From NCBI RefSeq assembly GCF_030816155.1, contig NZ_JAUSXR010000001.1, positions 2,852,001 through 2,916,000 on the forward strand: a stretch of 64,000 bases of DNA, written 5' to 3'. Position numbers and translations under genes: made by a program. The notes under the pieces are model-generated. The model saw only the letters and a program-made list of their open reading frames with translations. It did no database searches and was not told the DNA's origin. This DNA comes from Arthrobacter woluwensis (GTDB lineage: Bacteria; Actinomycetota; Actinomycetes; Actinomycetales; Micrococcaceae). Of the stretch, positions 37,267 through 46,763 are shown piece by piece; position 1 is the first letter of the stretch; each line of letters begins with the position of its first letter.

Positions 37267-38184
37267 CTACGCCTCCGGGTCGAAGGCGCGGCCGGTGAGC
37301 CGTTCGTAGGCCTCAATGTAGCGGGCGCGGGTCTTCTCCACGACCTCGGCAGGCAGCGCGGGCGGCGGGGTGTCCGACGACTTGTCCCAGCCCGATTCCG
37401 GGGAGGAGAGCCAGTCGCGGACGAACTGCTTGTCGAAGCTCGGCTGGGCCTTGCCCGGCTCGTAGGCCAGCGCATCCCAGAACCGGGAGGAGTCCGGGGT
37501 CAGGACCTCATCGCCCAGGGTGATGACACCCGTGGCCGGATCGGTGCCGAATTCCACCTTGGTGTCGGCCAGGATGATGCCGCGCTTCCGGGCGATCTCC
37601 TCGGCCCGCGTGTACACGGTCAGGGTCAGCTCGCGCAGACGGTCTGCCACGTCAGGACCCACGGCGTCCACCACGGCTTCGAAAGTGATGTTCTCGTCGT
37701 GTTCGCCCACCTCGGCCTTGGCCGAGGGGGTGAAGATGGCCGGTTCCAGGCGGGACCCGTCCACGAGTCCCTCCGGCAGCGGCAAGGAGCACACGGTACG
37801 GGATTCCCGGTACTCGGCCAAGCCGGAACCCGTCAGGTAGCCGCGCGCGATGCACTCGACGGGGAACATGTCGAGCTTCTTGCACAGCATGGCGCGGCCC
37901 ACCACGGCCGCGGGAACGCCGTCGGCTTCGGTGGAGCCGAGCACGTGGTGCTCGACTCCGAGCTGGTCGAACCACCACAGGCTCAGCTGGGTCAGGACCT
38001 TGCCCTTGTCCGGGATGGTCGATTCGAGGACGTGGTCGAAGGCGCTGATGCGGTCACTCGCCACCACCAGGAGACGGTCGGTCGGCGCGTCCGGCCCGAC
38101 GGGCTCGTAAAGATCGCGGACCTTCCCGGAGTAGACGTGCCGGTACCCCGGCAGCTCCAGGACCTCGGTGTCCAGCCCGCTCAT
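37267..38184 (-). CDS. purC: SAICAR synthetase
   Basis: 305 residues, the longer form of phosphoribosylaminoimidazole-succinocarboxamide synthase. It joins CAIR and aspartate with ATP in purine synthesis. Marks: HVYSGKVRDLYEP at the start, DRISAFDHVLESTIPDKGKVL, ECIARGYLTGSGLAEY, KRGIILADTKVEFG and DEVLTPDSSRFW. Its ATG overlaps the purD stop (ATGA), so the two are one operon on the minus strand. Confidence 0.95.
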   Translation of the reverse strand: MSGLDTEVLELPGYRHVYSGKVRDLYEPVGPDAPTDRLLVVASDRISAFDHVLESTIPDKGKVLTQLSLWWFDQLGVEHHVLGSTEADGVPAAVVGRAMLCKKLDMFPVECIARGYLTGSGLAEYRESRTVCSLPLPEGLVDGSRLEPAIFTPSAKAEVGEHDENITFEAVVDAVGPDVADRLRELTLTVYTRAEEIARKRGIILADTKVEFGTDPATGVITLGDEVLTPDSSRFWDALAYEPGKAQPSFDKQFVRDWLSSPESGWDKSSDTPPPALPAEVVEKTRARYIEAYERLTGRAFDPEA

Positions 38185-39503
38185 GCCTGCTCCCCTTCCG
38201 TGGCCACATGACGCCCCGGCGCCCGGCGTGACGCCACCACGATGTCCCCACGGGCGGCCTTCGCCGCGATGTCACGGCGGAACTGCCCGCCGTCCAGCTG
38301 AATGAGTTCGATGCCGTCGTAGGCCTTCTCGCGGGCCTCCACCAGGTCATCGCCCAGCGCGACGACGGCGAGCACGCGGCCGCCCGCGGAGACCACCTTG
38401 CCTTCGCCATCCAGCGCCGTCCCGGCATGGATCACGTGGACGCCTTCCAGCGCATTGGCTTTCTTGAGCCCGCGGATCCGGTCGCCCTTGCGGGGAGTGT
38501 CCGGGTAGTTCTCCGCGGCCAGGACCACGCACACCGCGCTCTCGCGGAACCAGCGGAGGTCCTCGGCCTGGTCCAGCTCGCCCTTGGCCGCGGCGAGGAG
38601 CAGTCCGCCGAGCGGTGTCTTGAGGCGGGCCAGCACGGCCTGCGTCTCCGGGTCGCCGAAGCGGGCGTTGAATTCGATGACGCGCATGCCGCGCGAGGTC
38701 AGGGCCAGTCCGCAGTACAGCACGCCGATGAAGGGGGTGCCGCGGTGGGCCATCTCGTCCACGGTGGGCTGGGCGACCCGGTCGATGACCTCGCCCACGA
38801 GTTCCTCGGGGGCCCAGTCGAGCGGGCTGTAGGCGCCCATGCCACCGGTGTTGGGGCCCTCGTCGTTGTCGAAGATGCGCTTGAAGTCCTGGGCCGGAGC
38901 CAGCGGGACGGTGGTCTTGCCGTCGCAGAGCACGAAGAGGGAGACCTCGGGGCCGTCCAGGAACTCCTCGATCACCACGGTGCCGCCGGCGTCGAAGCAG
39001 GCCTGCGCGTGGGCCAGCGCCTCGTCACGGTCCGACGTGACGACCACGCCCTTGCCGGCCGCCAGACCGTCGTCCTTGACCACGTAGGGCGCGCCGAACG
39101 TGTCCAGGGCGTCCGCGGCCTCGTCGGCGTTCACGGCGACCTTGGCCAGGGCCGTGGGCACGCCGGCTTCGGCCATGACCTGCTTGGCGAACGCTTTGGA
39201 GGCCTCGAGCTGGGCTGCCTCGCGGCTCGGGCCGAAGACCGGGAATCCCGCCTCGCGCAGAGCGTCGGAGACCCCGGCGGCGAGGGGCGCCTCGGGGCCG
39301 ACGACCACCAGGTCCACCTCGAGCTTCACCGCGAGCGCGGTGGCCGCGGCCGGGTCATTGGCGTCGACGGCGTGGCACGGGACCAGCTGCGCGATTCCGG
39401 CGTTGCCGGGTGCTGCGTGGACCTCCGCGACCTGCGGATCGGAGAGGAGGGAGCGGATAATGGCGTGTTCGCGGCCACCCGGGCCAAGGACGAGTACCTT
39501 CAC
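38181..39503 (-). CDS. purD: Phosphoribosylamine-glycine ligase (GARS)
   Basis: 440 residues from GTG 39503, giving the usual KVLVLGPGGREHAI start; another GTG two codons upstream is possible. ATP-grasp enzyme that makes GAR from phosphoribosylamine and glycine. Seen: VVGPEAPLAAGVSDALRE, GPSREAAQLEASKAFAKQVM, YVVKDDGLAAGKGVVV and VIEFNARFGDPETQAVL with the metal-binding residues. Coupled to purC. The divergent asparaginase gene lies 220 bases away, with a palindrome between. Confidence 0.95.
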   Translation of the reverse strand: MKVLVLGPGGREHAIIRSLLSDPQVAEVHAAPGNAGIAQLVPCHAVDANDPAAATALAVKLEVDLVVVGPEAPLAAGVSDALREAGFPVFGPSREAAQLEASKAFAKQVMAEAGVPTALAKVAVNADEAADALDTFGAPYVVKDDGLAAGKGVVVTSDRDEALAHAQACFDAGGTVVIEEFLDGPEVSLFVLCDGKTTVPLAPAQDFKRIFDNDEGPNTGGMGAYSPLDWAPEELVGEVIDRVAQPTVDEMAHRGTPFIGVLYCGLALTSRGMRVIEFNARFGDPETQAVLARLKTPLGGLLLAAAKGELDQAEDLRWFRESAVCVVLAAENYPDTPRKGDRIRGLKKANALEGVHVIHAGTALDGEGKVVSAGGRVLAVVALGDDLVEAREKAYDGIELIQLDGGQFRRDIAAKAARGDIVVASRRAPGRHVATEGEQA

Positions 39504-39628
39504 AGACACCAAGGGTACTGGGCGGGCCTCGGGCACGCCCAGTCCACGAGGAACGGTGACGTCCCGGCGGGCCCGGACCCGGTATGCGCCGGTGCGCGCT
39601 CGGCCTGCGCGCTCGGTATGCGCTCACC

Positions 39629-39687
39629 TTGTGTGCTCAGCAGATGCGAGTGCACGGCCGAAACACCCGCAGCTGCTGGGCACGCAA
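39629..39687. repeat. Intergenic palindrome (family 2, copy 2)
   Basis: 24-base arms (39629-39652 with 39664-39687) with four mismatches around an 11-base loop. The right arm reads GCAGCTGCTGGGCACGCAA, matching the copy at 28306 apart from scattered changes. It lies between the purD and asparaginase starts, so here it cannot be a terminator for a gene ending nearby. Confidence 0.65.
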
Positions 39688-39723
39688 CCCGGGAGGACCG
39701 GCGCGGGGCCATAAACTGGCGGT

Positions 39724-40740
39724 ATGCCCCACACCTCACAGGCGACCTTCGACGCCGACTCCGCGGTGGAACTCGCCGTCCTGGAACGCAGCGGCTTCAT
39801 CGAATCGCGCCACCTCGGGTCCGCCGTCGTGCTCTCCGGAGACGGCCACGTGGTCACGGCCCTCGGGGACGTGGACGCCCCCGTGTTCGCCCGCTCCGCG
39901 CTCAAGCCGTTCCAGGCGCTCGCCTCGATGCGCGCGGGTGTCCCCCTGCGGGGCGCCCAGGTGGCGCTGGCCGCCGCCAGCCACGTCGGGTCGCTGGAGC
40001 ACATGGACGTGGTCGAGGGGATGCTCCGGGCCGGCGGCAACAAGGAGACAGACCTCCAATGCCCGGCGGACTGGCCGCAGGACGAGACCGCCCGCAACTG
40101 GCTGGTGCGCACGGACAAGGGCCGCAGCCGGGTGGCGTTCAACTGCTCCGGCAAGCACGCCGCGTTCCTGTGGGCGTGCACCGAGAACGACTGGAACAAG
40201 TCGGGCTACCTGGAACCGAACCACCCGCTGCAGCGCCTGGTGGCCAGCGTGATCGAGGAGTTCACCGGCGAGCGCATCGCTCACCTCGGCACGGACGGCT
40301 GCGGCGCCCCGGTCGCAGCGGTCTCCCTGACGGGGCTGGCCCGCGCGTACTCACGGCTGGCGCAGGCGCCTGGTGACAAGAACGCCGACGCCCGTGCCGC
40401 CACGATCGCCACGTCGATGCTCGACTACCCCTGGGCCGTCCAGGGCAAGGGCGAGGCGAACACCGTGGTGATGGAGGAACTGGGCGTGATCGCCAAGCTG
40501 GGCGCCGAGGGCGTCATGGTCATGGCCGCGCCCTCCGGCGCGACGGTGGCCCTGAAGATCCTGGACGGCAACCTCCGCGCGGCGTCCCTCGTGGCGCTGA
40601 CCCTGCTGACCGCGGCCGGGGCCCTCGAAGTGGGACCCGTGGCGGCCGTCCTGGAACAGATCGTGGAACCGGTGCTCGGCGGCGGGCGTCCCGTGGGTGG
40701 CCTCCGCCTGGGCACTCCCGTCATGTCGCTGCTGGGTTAG
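39724..40740 (+). CDS. Asparaginase (asparaginase II, PF06089-type family)
   Basis: 338 residues of the family first described as thermolabile rhizobial asparaginase, unrelated to the E. coli enzymes. Marks: [40 protein letters not shown] with the conserved Sxx[31 protein letters not shown] and [14 protein letters not shown]. It would hydrolyse asparagine to aspartate and ammonia in the cytoplasm. The next gene follows eight bases after its stop. Confidence 0.85.
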   Translation: MPHTSQATFDADSAVELAVLERSGFIESRHLGSAVVLSGDGHVVTALGDVDAPVFARSALKPFQALASMRAGVPLRGAQVALAAASHVGSLEHMDVVEGMLRAGGNKETDLQCPADWPQDETARNWLVRTDKGRSRVAFNCSGKHAAFLWACTENDWNKSGYLEPNHPLQRLVASVIEEFTGERIAHLGTDGCGAPVAAVSLTGLARAYSRLAQAPGDKNADARAATIATSMLDYPWAVQGKGEANTVVMEELGVIAKLGAEGVMVMAAPSGATVALKILDGNLRAASLVALTLLTAAGALEVGPVAAVLEQIVEPVLGGGRPVGGLRLGTPVMSLLG

Positions 40741-40748
40741 GAGCGGGA

Positions 40749-41129
40749 ATGGCAGGCGCACGACGGCGGATCGACGTCGCGGAAGGCCAGGCGGCGCTGG
40801 CGTCATGGCAGGCGGCCCGGGCCGGGTCATCGGACGCGGCCCTTCCCCGCGCGACGACCGCCATGGCCGTGCGGTACGCGCTGGAGGAACTGACGTCCCG
40901 CGCCCCCGGCAACTCCGTGGAGGTCCGGGTCCCGCCGTTCGGAGTGACCCAGTGCATCGAAGGCCCCCGGCACACCCGCGGAACCCCGCCCAATGTGATC
41001 GAGACGGATGCCGTGACCTGGCTGGAGCTCGTCACCGGAACCCTGAACTGGGCGGACGCCGTGACGGCCGGTCGCGTGGTGGCGTCCGGGACGCGCGCCG
41101 ACCTCAGCGAGCAGTTGCCGCTGAGCTGA
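40749..41129 (+). CDS. Sterol carrier family protein (bacterial SCP type)
   Basis: 126 residues. The pattern [62 protein letters not shown] and the final [20 protein letters not shown] match the small actinobacterial proteins named sterol carrier family. They probably bind a hydrophobic or small molecule, but no reaction is known. GGAGCGGGA precedes the ATG. Likely co-transcribed with the asparaginase gene. It ends three bases from the convergent membrane protein gene. Confidence 0.75.
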   Translation: MAGARRRIDVAEGQAALASWQAARAGSSDAALPRATTAMAVRYALEELTSRAPGNSVEVRVPPFGVTQCIEGPRHTRGTPPNVIETDAVTWLELVTGTLNWADAVTAGRVVASGTRADLSEQLPLS

Positions 41130-41132
41130 GCC

Positions 41133-41852
41133 TCAGGCGTCGAGGGGCCCGTCCGGTTGCGCATCCGGCTCGCGGTGCTGGTGCAAATGGACGCGCGAGC
41201 CCGCCAGCCGTGTGGACAGCGCCGCGGCGGCCACGAACACGAACGCCGCCACCGCGATCACCACGCTCATGACCGCCACCTGCCCGTACCCGGAGATGCG
41301 CGGATCGAGGAAGGGATAGGGGTACCAGTCCACGAGCGGGCCGCGGACCAGGCTGTACACCAGGTACAGCGCGGGGTAGGCGAGCCAGATGAGCGCCGTG
41401 CGCAGGCCGATCCGCGGCGACGGCAGATCGACCAGCCAGTCGATGACCGTGATGGTCGGAATCGTGTAGTGCAGCACCACATTGACCCAGGGCAGTGAGG
41501 TGTCGACGTCGATGTCGGACAGTAACAGGCTGTAGACCACGCCCGTGATCGAGATGTAGACGGTGGCCGCGCCCCGGAGATAGTCCAGCCAGCGGGCGCC
41601 CCTCCCACGCCACGCGGCGACGGCGGCGATCGTCAGCACGACCACCACGATCACATTCGACTGGATGGTGAAGTAGCTGAAGAAGTTGCTTACTTTCCCA
41701 GGCGGCGTCCGCAGCAGCAGGGCGACCAGCTGCGTCACGATGGCGGCCAGTCCCAAGAGCGCGAAGAACGCGCGGAACAGCGCCAGTCCGCGGTTAACGG
41801 GAGCGCCCCGGTGGGCGGCGTCGTTGCTGTTCACCCTGCGATTCGTGTCCAC
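41133..41852 (-). CDS. Pr6Pr family membrane protein
   Basis: 239 residues from a GTG start. Six hydrophobic segments are visible, starting with ALFRAFFALLGLAAIVTQLVALLL. FFSYFTIQSNVIVVVV, VVLHYTIPTITVIDWLVD and YPALYLVYSLVRGPLVDWYPYPFLDP are the marks of the Pr6Pr family, an integral membrane family without known function. C-terminal charged tail with several histidines. An alternative GTG start lies at codon 8. Confidence 0.8.
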   Translation of the reverse strand: MDTNRRVNSNDAAHRGAPVNRGLALFRAFFALLGLAAIVTQLVALLLRTPPGKVSNFFSYFTIQSNVIVVVVLTIAAVAAWRGRGARWLDYLRGAATVYISITGVVYSLLLSDIDVDTSLPWVNVVLHYTIPTITVIDWLVDLPSPRIGLRTALIWLAYPALYLVYSLVRGPLVDWYPYPFLDPRISGYGQVAVMSVVIAVAAFVFVAAAALSTRLAGSRVHLHQHREPDAQPDGPLDA

Positions 41853-41962
41853 ACTGCGAGTCTAGGTCCGCCCGGCCGGAACGGCGAGGGTTCCGGCGTC
41901 CTCAGAGCCGCCCCAAGCCTGGGCGGCGAGGCGCGCTCAGCCGCTCCCCTCCCCCGGACACG

Positions 41963-42005
41963 ACGACGGCGGCGCCCCCTCAGCGTGAGGGGGCGCCGCC
42001 GTCGT
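41963..42005. terminator. Terminator after the sugar porter gene
   Basis: Perfect 20-bp stem (41963-41982 with 41986-42005) and a GCG loop, 16 bases after the minus-strand sugar porter stop. The arm tip ACGACGGCG is like that at 9660. Confidence 0.8.
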
Positions 42006-42020
42006 AATGCGGACTGAGGG

Positions 42021-43406
42021 CTAGCCCTTCGCCTCCCAGCGGCCGCCGTTCTCCCAGAAGATGCGGATGTCCTCGAGGTTCTTGCCCTTGGTCTCCGGGG
42101 CGAACTTGTAGACGAAGCCGAACGCCGCCAGCGCCAGGAGGCCGAAGACCAGGAACGTCCCCACGCCGCCGAGACCGCTGAGCATCGGCAGGAACAGGAA
42201 GCCGACGATCACGTTGGCGACGAGGTCGCTCGTCAGCATGACCGAGGAGCCCAGGGAGCGGAGCCGAGCCGGGAAGCTCTCACCGGCGTAGACCCACACC
42301 AGGGCGCCGAAGCCGAACGTGAACCCGACCGTGAAGAGCAGGACCCCGATGAAGCCCAGGGCCGTGAGGATGCCGCCGAAGCTGCTGCCACCGGCGATGA
42401 AGACCCCCACCAGGAGGATGTTCGCCGCGATCATCATCGCGATGCCGCCGAGCAGGATCGGACGGCGCCCGACCCGGTCCACGAGGGAGAGCGAGATGAA
42501 AACGGCCACCAGAGCGACGGCCTGGACGAGCGCGGGCAGGCCCAGGATGGCGGCGTTGCCCTCGAAGCCCATGGACTTGAAGAGGATGGGGCTGTAGTAG
42601 ACGATCGCGTTGATGCCGGTGATCTGGATGAAGAAGCCGAGGATGACCACGAAGATGGTGGCGCGGAGGTAGGGCTTGCAGAGCATCTCCTTGAGGGCGC
42701 CGCCCTTCTCCTCGCTCAGCGCGGCCCGCATGTCGGCGATCTCGCGGTCGATGTCCGCGTCGGGTTCGATGTTGGCGAGGGTGGCGCGGGCCTCGTCGAT
42801 CCGGCCCTTCATGACGTACCAGCGGGAGGTGTCCGGGATGCGGATCACGAGGAAGAAGACGAGCAGGGAGGGGATGGCGGCGAGGCCGAGCATCCAGCGC
42901 CAGGCGCCGGCGTCAGAGAGCGCCCAGGCCACGAGGTACCCGAGGATGATGCCGAACACGGTGGCCACCTGATACGCCACGAGCATGGCGCCGCGGATCT
43001 TCGCCGGCGAGCTCTCGGCCACGAACACCGGGACCACCACGATGGAGACACCGACGGTCAGGCCGAGGAACAGACGGGCCGCCACGAGGACCTCGAGGTT
43101 CGGGGTCAGGCCGCTGAGCAGGGCGAAGACGGCGTAGCCCGCGGCCACCAGGACCATGGAGAGCTTGCGTCCGAGCTTGTTGGCAAGCACGCCGCCGAGC
43201 AAGGCGCCCACCACCTCGCCGATGACGACCGTGGTGGTCACCAGGCCCAGGCCGGCATCGTCGAGCCGGAACTCATCCTTGAGGAAGAGCAGCGCGCCGC
43301 CGATGTTGGAGGAGTCGTAACCGTAAATGATGCCGACCGCGGCGGCGGTAATGCCTGCCAGAAGCCCCGCACGGGGCGTGCTCCTGATGTCCTGGATAAG
43401 CGACAC
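42021..43406 (-). CDS. Sugar porter of the MFS superfamily (proton symporter)
   Basis: 461 residues, twelve membrane segments. The sugar-porter signatures are clear: GYDSSNIGGALLFL in helix 1, NKLGRKLSMV between helices 2 and 3, RLFLGLTVGVSIVVVPVFVAESSPAKIRG, the QITGINAIVYYSP motif of helix 7 that binds sugar, DRVGRRPILLGG and PETKGKNLEDI at the end. It probably imports a hexose, pentose or inositol with protons. A candidate Crp site lies 102 bases upstream of the start. Confidence 0.9.
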   Translation of the reverse strand: MSLIQDIRSTPRAGLLAGITAAAVGIIYGYDSSNIGGALLFLKDEFRLDDAGLGLVTTTVVIGEVVGALLGGVLANKLGRKLSMVLVAAGYAVFALLSGLTPNLEVLVAARLFLGLTVGVSIVVVPVFVAESSPAKIRGAMLVAYQVATVFGIILGYLVAWALSDAGAWRWMLGLAAIPSLLVFFLVIRIPDTSRWYVMKGRIDEARATLANIEPDADIDREIADMRAALSEEKGGALKEMLCKPYLRATIFVVILGFFIQITGINAIVYYSPILFKSMGFEGNAAILGLPALVQAVALVAVFISLSLVDRVGRRPILLGGIAMMIAANILLVGVFIAGGSSFGGILTALGFIGVLLFTVGFTFGFGALVWVYAGESFPARLRSLGSSVMLTSDLVANVIVGFLFLPMLSGLGGVGTFLVFGLLALAAFGFVYKFAPETKGKNLEDIRIFWENGGRWEAKG

Positions 43407-43507
43407 TGCATCTCCTGAAGGTTGGGGACCGATCCGGCCCTTTCTGTCCTCGCGGCCGGGGCCGGGCGGGGACCAGAGGAATTCTGTTGTCCTCAGTCTA
43501 CGCAGAG

Positions 43508-43523
43508 TGTGATTGATCTCGCA
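43508..43523. promoter_or_regulatory. Candidate Crp/GlxR site before the sugar porter gene
   Basis: TGTGA-TTGATC-TCGCA matches TGTGA-N6-TCACA at nine of ten positions, in AT-rich DNA upstream of the sugar porter start. Confidence 0.55.
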
Positions 43524-43690
43524 CTATTGAAGGCGATATTGATCACAAAAAATCATCATTGTGTGGTTTTGGTCACTTCGAGGGGCGGGCGGGATCACAG
43601 ACTCACACTTCCGCAAGCGGAGTTACGATGAGAGCAGGCCACGCGCCCGGATCACCGGAACCGCGGGCCGCAAGGACTACGGGGGTTCTC

Positions 43691-44095
43691 ATGGACGCGG
43701 TGTTCGACGGGCAGTGCGGGTTCTGCACCCGCGCCGTGGGCTGGGTGCGCCGGCTGGACCGCCACCGCAGGATCACCTTCCACCCGTTCCAGGATCCTCT
43801 CACGCTGGACGCCTTCCGCCTGAGCTACGAGGAAGCGCGGTCCTCCGTCTGGGCCCTGACCGACGACGGCGGTCGGCACGCCGGCGCCCGCGCCATCGCC
43901 GCGATCCTGGACACCGCCGTGGGAGGCCGCTTCTTCGCCACGTTCTACCGGATCCCCGGCGTCGGACGCGTGCAAGAGGCCGCCTACCGCTGGATCGCCG
44001 CCCACCGCTACCGGCTGCCGGGCGCCACTCCCTGGTGCACGGAACACCCCCAGGACTGCTCCGCCGCCGTGCCGGGAGCCGGCTGCGCGCTCTGA
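43691..44095 (+). CDS. DCC-family thiol-disulfide oxidoreductase-like protein
   Basis: 134 residues. The N-terminal VFDGQCGFCTRAVGWVRRLD holds the family D-G-x-C-x2-C motif with cysteines 9 and 12, in a thioredoxin-like fold. FHPFQDPLTLDAFRL and AIAAILDTAVGGRFF follow; three further cysteines sit near the C-terminus (TPWCTEHPQDC and GCAL), more than most members have. ATG 43691 puts the motif at the usual distance; ATG 43628 is an alternative. Role unknown. Confidence 0.8.
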   Translation: MDAVFDGQCGFCTRAVGWVRRLDRHRRITFHPFQDPLTLDAFRLSYEEARSSVWALTDDGGRHAGARAIAAILDTAVGGRFFATFYRIPGVGRVQEAAYRWIAAHRYRLPGATPWCTEHPQDCSAAVPGAGCAL

Positions 44096-44161
44096 GCCGG
44101 TCCGACTCGCCTTAAGCCGGCCCGACTCGCCTTAGTAACCGGGGCTGACAGCCCACACACC

Positions 44162-44203
44162 AACGCCCCAGGGACGCGGTTCACACCGCGTCCCTGGGGC
44201 GTT
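44162..44203. terminator. Bidirectional terminator
   Basis: Perfect 19-bp stem (44162-44180 with 44185-44203), TCAC loop, between the convergent DCC-protein and MFS genes. Confidence 0.85.
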
Positions 44204-44219
44204 CTGCGAGCGAAGGGCC

Positions 44220-45596
44220 TCAGGCAGCCTGCTCCGTGAGAGCCGCCGGGTTCGGCGGGATGGGCTCGATCCGGCCGAGCACCACCGTGTAGAAGATGAT
44301 GCCGATGACCAGCATGACGCCGGCCACGACGAACGCCATCGCGAAGCTGCCCGTGAACTGGACGATGAAGCCGGTGACGATCGGCGCCGTCGTGCCGATG
44401 ATGTTGTTCACGGTGTTCATGACGGCTCCCGTGGCGCCCACGGCGCCTTCCGGGGCGATCAGGGCCGGCAGCGAGTTCGTCACGCTGAAGGCGATGGTGA
44501 TGCCCGTGGTCCCGAGAGTGATCCACACGAGCGACCAGAAGAGGTCCGTGGTGAAGGCGGTGCCGGCGATCGTGATGGCCAGCAGCATGCCCCCGATGAT
44601 GAAGACGCGGCGGACGGTGGTGCTGGACTTCCCGTTCTTGATCAGACGGTCGAGCCACCAGCCGGGCAGGGCGTACTGGACGATCACGGCGAACAGCCAC
44701 GGAATGGCGGTGACGAGGCCGGACTTGGCGACGTCCATGTGCATCTGGGACTGCAGGAAGCCCGGGAGCCAGGTGAGCAGCATCCACTGGACGTAGCCCG
44801 CACAGCCGAGGCCGAGCGACATGCCCCACACCTTGCGCTGGCGCAGGATGTAACCGAGGTTGTTGAGGGGGTTGGGCTTGGGGGCGTCCTCATCCTGAGC
44901 ACCGCCGGAGACGATGTGCTCGAGCTCGGCGTCGCTCAGCTTGCCCTTGCGGTTCATCTCCTTGGGGTCCCGGTAGCGGAAGAAGAAGACGGCCGTGTAG
45001 ATGAGGCTGAGGACACCGATGGTGATGAACGCGCCGCGCCAGCCGAACATGGCCACGGCGGCGCCGACGATCGGGAAGCCGATCACATTGGACAGGCGCT
45101 GACCGCTGTCGAAGATCACGGTCGCCATGCCACGCTCAGACCGCGGGAACCAGTAGCCGGTGGTCTTCATGGCGCCCGGGAAGATCGGAGCTTCGGCGAG
45201 GCCGAGGATCAGACGGGCGACCAGGAGCAGGCCCATGCCGCTGACCGCAGCGGTCAGGAAGCAGGAGATCGCCCACAGTGTGGTCGCGACCCGCATGACC
45301 CACTTGATCCCGATCTTGTCCAGCAGCATGCCCATGGGGATCTGCATGATGGCGTAGGTCCAGCCGAAGCTGCCGAGGATGATGCCGATCTGGCCTTCGG
45401 TCATGCCGAATTCCATCCGCATATCGTGTTCCGCCACGGACATCGAGCTGCGGTCGATGTAGTTGATGAGAACCGCGAAGAACAGCAGGATGCCGATGGA
45501 CCAGCGGACCATGCCCCTCTTGCCCGCCCGCGCGATGTTCGCCGGAAGCGGCGTGGTGGCCGAGTTCTGATCCACGGCCCTCTGATTGTCAGACAT
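44220..45596 (-). CDS. MFS transporter, anion:cation symporter (sugar acid/allantoate) type
   Basis: 458 residues, twelve membrane segments. FFAVLINYIDRSSMSVAEHDM in helix 1 and the helix 4-5 motif RLILGLAEAPIFPGAMKTTGYWFPRSERG mark the ACS family (galactonate, glucarate, phthalate, allantoate carriers). GGGGGG precedes the ATG. The gene overlaps the end of a short dctA-like fragment, and the likely promoter and operator lie in front of that fragment (45821-45856). Its sharing of an operator motif with the purine genes hints at a ureide or related acid as substrate. Confidence 0.85.
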   Translation of the reverse strand: MSDNQRAVDQNSATTPLPANIARAGKRGMVRWSIGILLFFAVLINYIDRSSMSVAEHDMRMEFGMTEGQIGIILGSFGWTYAIMQIPMGMLLDKIGIKWVMRVATTLWAISCFLTAAVSGMGLLLVARLILGLAEAPIFPGAMKTTGYWFPRSERGMATVIFDSGQRLSNVIGFPIVGAAVAMFGWRGAFITIGVLSLIYTAVFFFRYRDPKEMNRKGKLSDAELEHIVSGGAQDEDAPKPNPLNNLGYILRQRKVWGMSLGLGCAGYVQWMLLTWLPGFLQSQMHMDVAKSGLVTAIPWLFAVIVQYALPGWWLDRLIKNGKSSTTVRRVFIIGGMLLAITIAGTAFTTDLFWSLVWITLGTTGITIAFSVTNSLPALIAPEGAVGATGAVMNTVNNIIGTTAPIVTGFIVQFTGSFAMAFVVAGVMLVIGIIFYTVVLGRIEPIPPNPAALTEQAA

Positions 45597-45750
45597 GGCG
45601 TCCCCCCACCGGGACGCTCGGGCTGAATCGCCCGATCGTGAGACCTGCTACGACGGCGATCAGAATCTGGAGGAAGAGCGGCCGGTGACCCGGCGTCTTC
45701 GTCCGCGGGGCCGAACTCGCCTTCAGCTCCGCTTCGGTGGGGATCTTCAT
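45589..45750 (-). pseudogene. 5' remnant of a DctA-like dicarboxylate symporter gene
   Basis: 53 codons from ATG 45750. HRPLFLQILIAVVAGLTIGRFSP matches the first membrane helix of the DctA/GltP family (DctA has LYFQVLxAIxxGxxxGHFxP). After a few more residues the frame meets the MFS start and stops (GGRHV, stop at 45589). The rest of dctA is absent. I infer that a deletion or exchange joined the start of dctA to the MFS gene, which may now use its promoter. A real short leader peptide is less likely. Confidence 0.6.
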
Positions 45751-45820
45751 GTCCTGAACCATTCTCTTGGGATTGCGCCCGGTTTCCGGGTGAACCCCAA
45801 GGTAACGAAGATCACATCGA

Positions 45821-45856
45821 TTCCACAAGGGAATAATTTGTTTCCATCATGTGAAA
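45821..45856. promoter_or_regulatory. Candidate purine/ureide operator D (tandem)
   Basis: TTCCA-TCATG-TGAAA at 45842 (one mismatch from TTCCR-N5-YGGAA) and TTCCA-CAAGG-GAATA at 45821, centres 21 bp apart. Upstream of the dctA remnant and MFS gene. Confidence 0.5.
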
Positions 45857-45915
45857 TCAGTAATATCCGCTTTATTCGGAATGGCTCATAATTTCAGGCC
45901 CTCCCCGGAAGGCCC

Positions 45916-46707
45916 TCAACCCCGTCCGACGAAGGGCATGCCGGCCGCCGTGACCAGGAGGCTGCCCACCGAGGCGCTCGGCGGCATCGACGCCATCAAG
46001 AGCACCGCACGGGCCGCGTCCTCGACCGGGAACATGGGCTCGACTTTGCGCGAACCGTCCGCCTGCAGCGCTCCGTCCCCCACGCCGATCACGTCCATGA
46101 TCTCCGTGCGGGTGTTGCCGATGTCGATCTGGCCGCAGCTGATGCCGAACGGCCGCCCGTCCAGTTCGATGCTCTTGGTCAGGCCGCTGATGGCGTGCTT
46201 GCTCACCGTGTAGGCCACCGAAAGGGGGCGGGGTGAGTGCGCCGAGATCGAGCCGTTGTTGATGATCCGGCCGCCCTGAGGCGCCTGCTCCTTCATGACG
46301 CGCACCGCCTCCGCCGCACAGAGGAACGAGCCGGTGACGTTGATCCGCAGGGTCTCCTCGAAGCCCTCGGGATCCACGGCGTCCACCGCCCCGCTGGGGC
46401 CGAAGATCCCGGCGTTGTTGAACAGGACGTCCACCCGTCCGAAACGCTCGCGGGCCGCGGCGAAGAGGCGCGCGACGTCGTCGGGGACGGTCACGTCGCA
46501 GGGCGCCGCGAGCGCCCGGGGCGAGCCGGCCGCGGTCTCCTCGAGCGCGGCGGCCCGCCGCCCGGCGAGCACCACGCCCCAGCCCTCGGCCAGGAAGAGG
46601 CGCGCGACCGCGCGACCGATACCTGACCCGGCCCCCGTGACGACCGCGATCCTCGTGGGGGCACTGCTGTCCGTCGACTGGGCTGCGCTGTTCACTGTGC
46701 TGTTCAT
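45916..46707 (-). CDS. Short-chain dehydrogenase/reductase
   Basis: 263 residues, classical [19 protein letters not shown] binds NAD(P), [13 protein letters not shown] suits either cofactor, [10 protein letters not shown] follows, and the catalytic NGSIS...YTVSK set is present. The N-terminal 18 residues before the Rossmann strand are Ser/Asn-rich. ATG 46707 was chosen because the frame upstream shows no homology. It is third in the row NCS1 permease, racemase-like gene, SDR. It may reduce or oxidise an intermediate of the ureide or hydantoin route, but nothing in the sequence fixes the substrate. Confidence 0.8.
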   Translation of the reverse strand: MNSTVNSAAQSTDSSAPTRIAVVTGAGSGIGRAVARLFLAEGWGVVLAGRRAAALEETAAGSPRALAAPCDVTVPDDVARLFAAARERFGRVDVLFNNAGIFGPSGAVDAVDPEGFEETLRINVTGSFLCAAEAVRVMKEQAPQGGRIINNGSISAHSPRPLSVAYTVSKHAISGLTKSIELDGRPFGISCGQIDIGNTRTEIMDVIGVGDGALQADGSRKVEPMFPVEDAARAVLLMASMPPSASVGSLLVTAAGMPFVGRG

Positions 46708-46763
46708 GGCGCTGTGGTGTTCATGATCGATCCTGCTCTGCTGGAACCGGGCTGTTCTGGGGA

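Noticed and set aside
43608..43622. CTTCCGCAAGCGGAG as another copy of the purine operator
   Set aside because: The spacer is four bases, not five, the last base of the right arm does not match, and it precedes an unrelated DCC gene.
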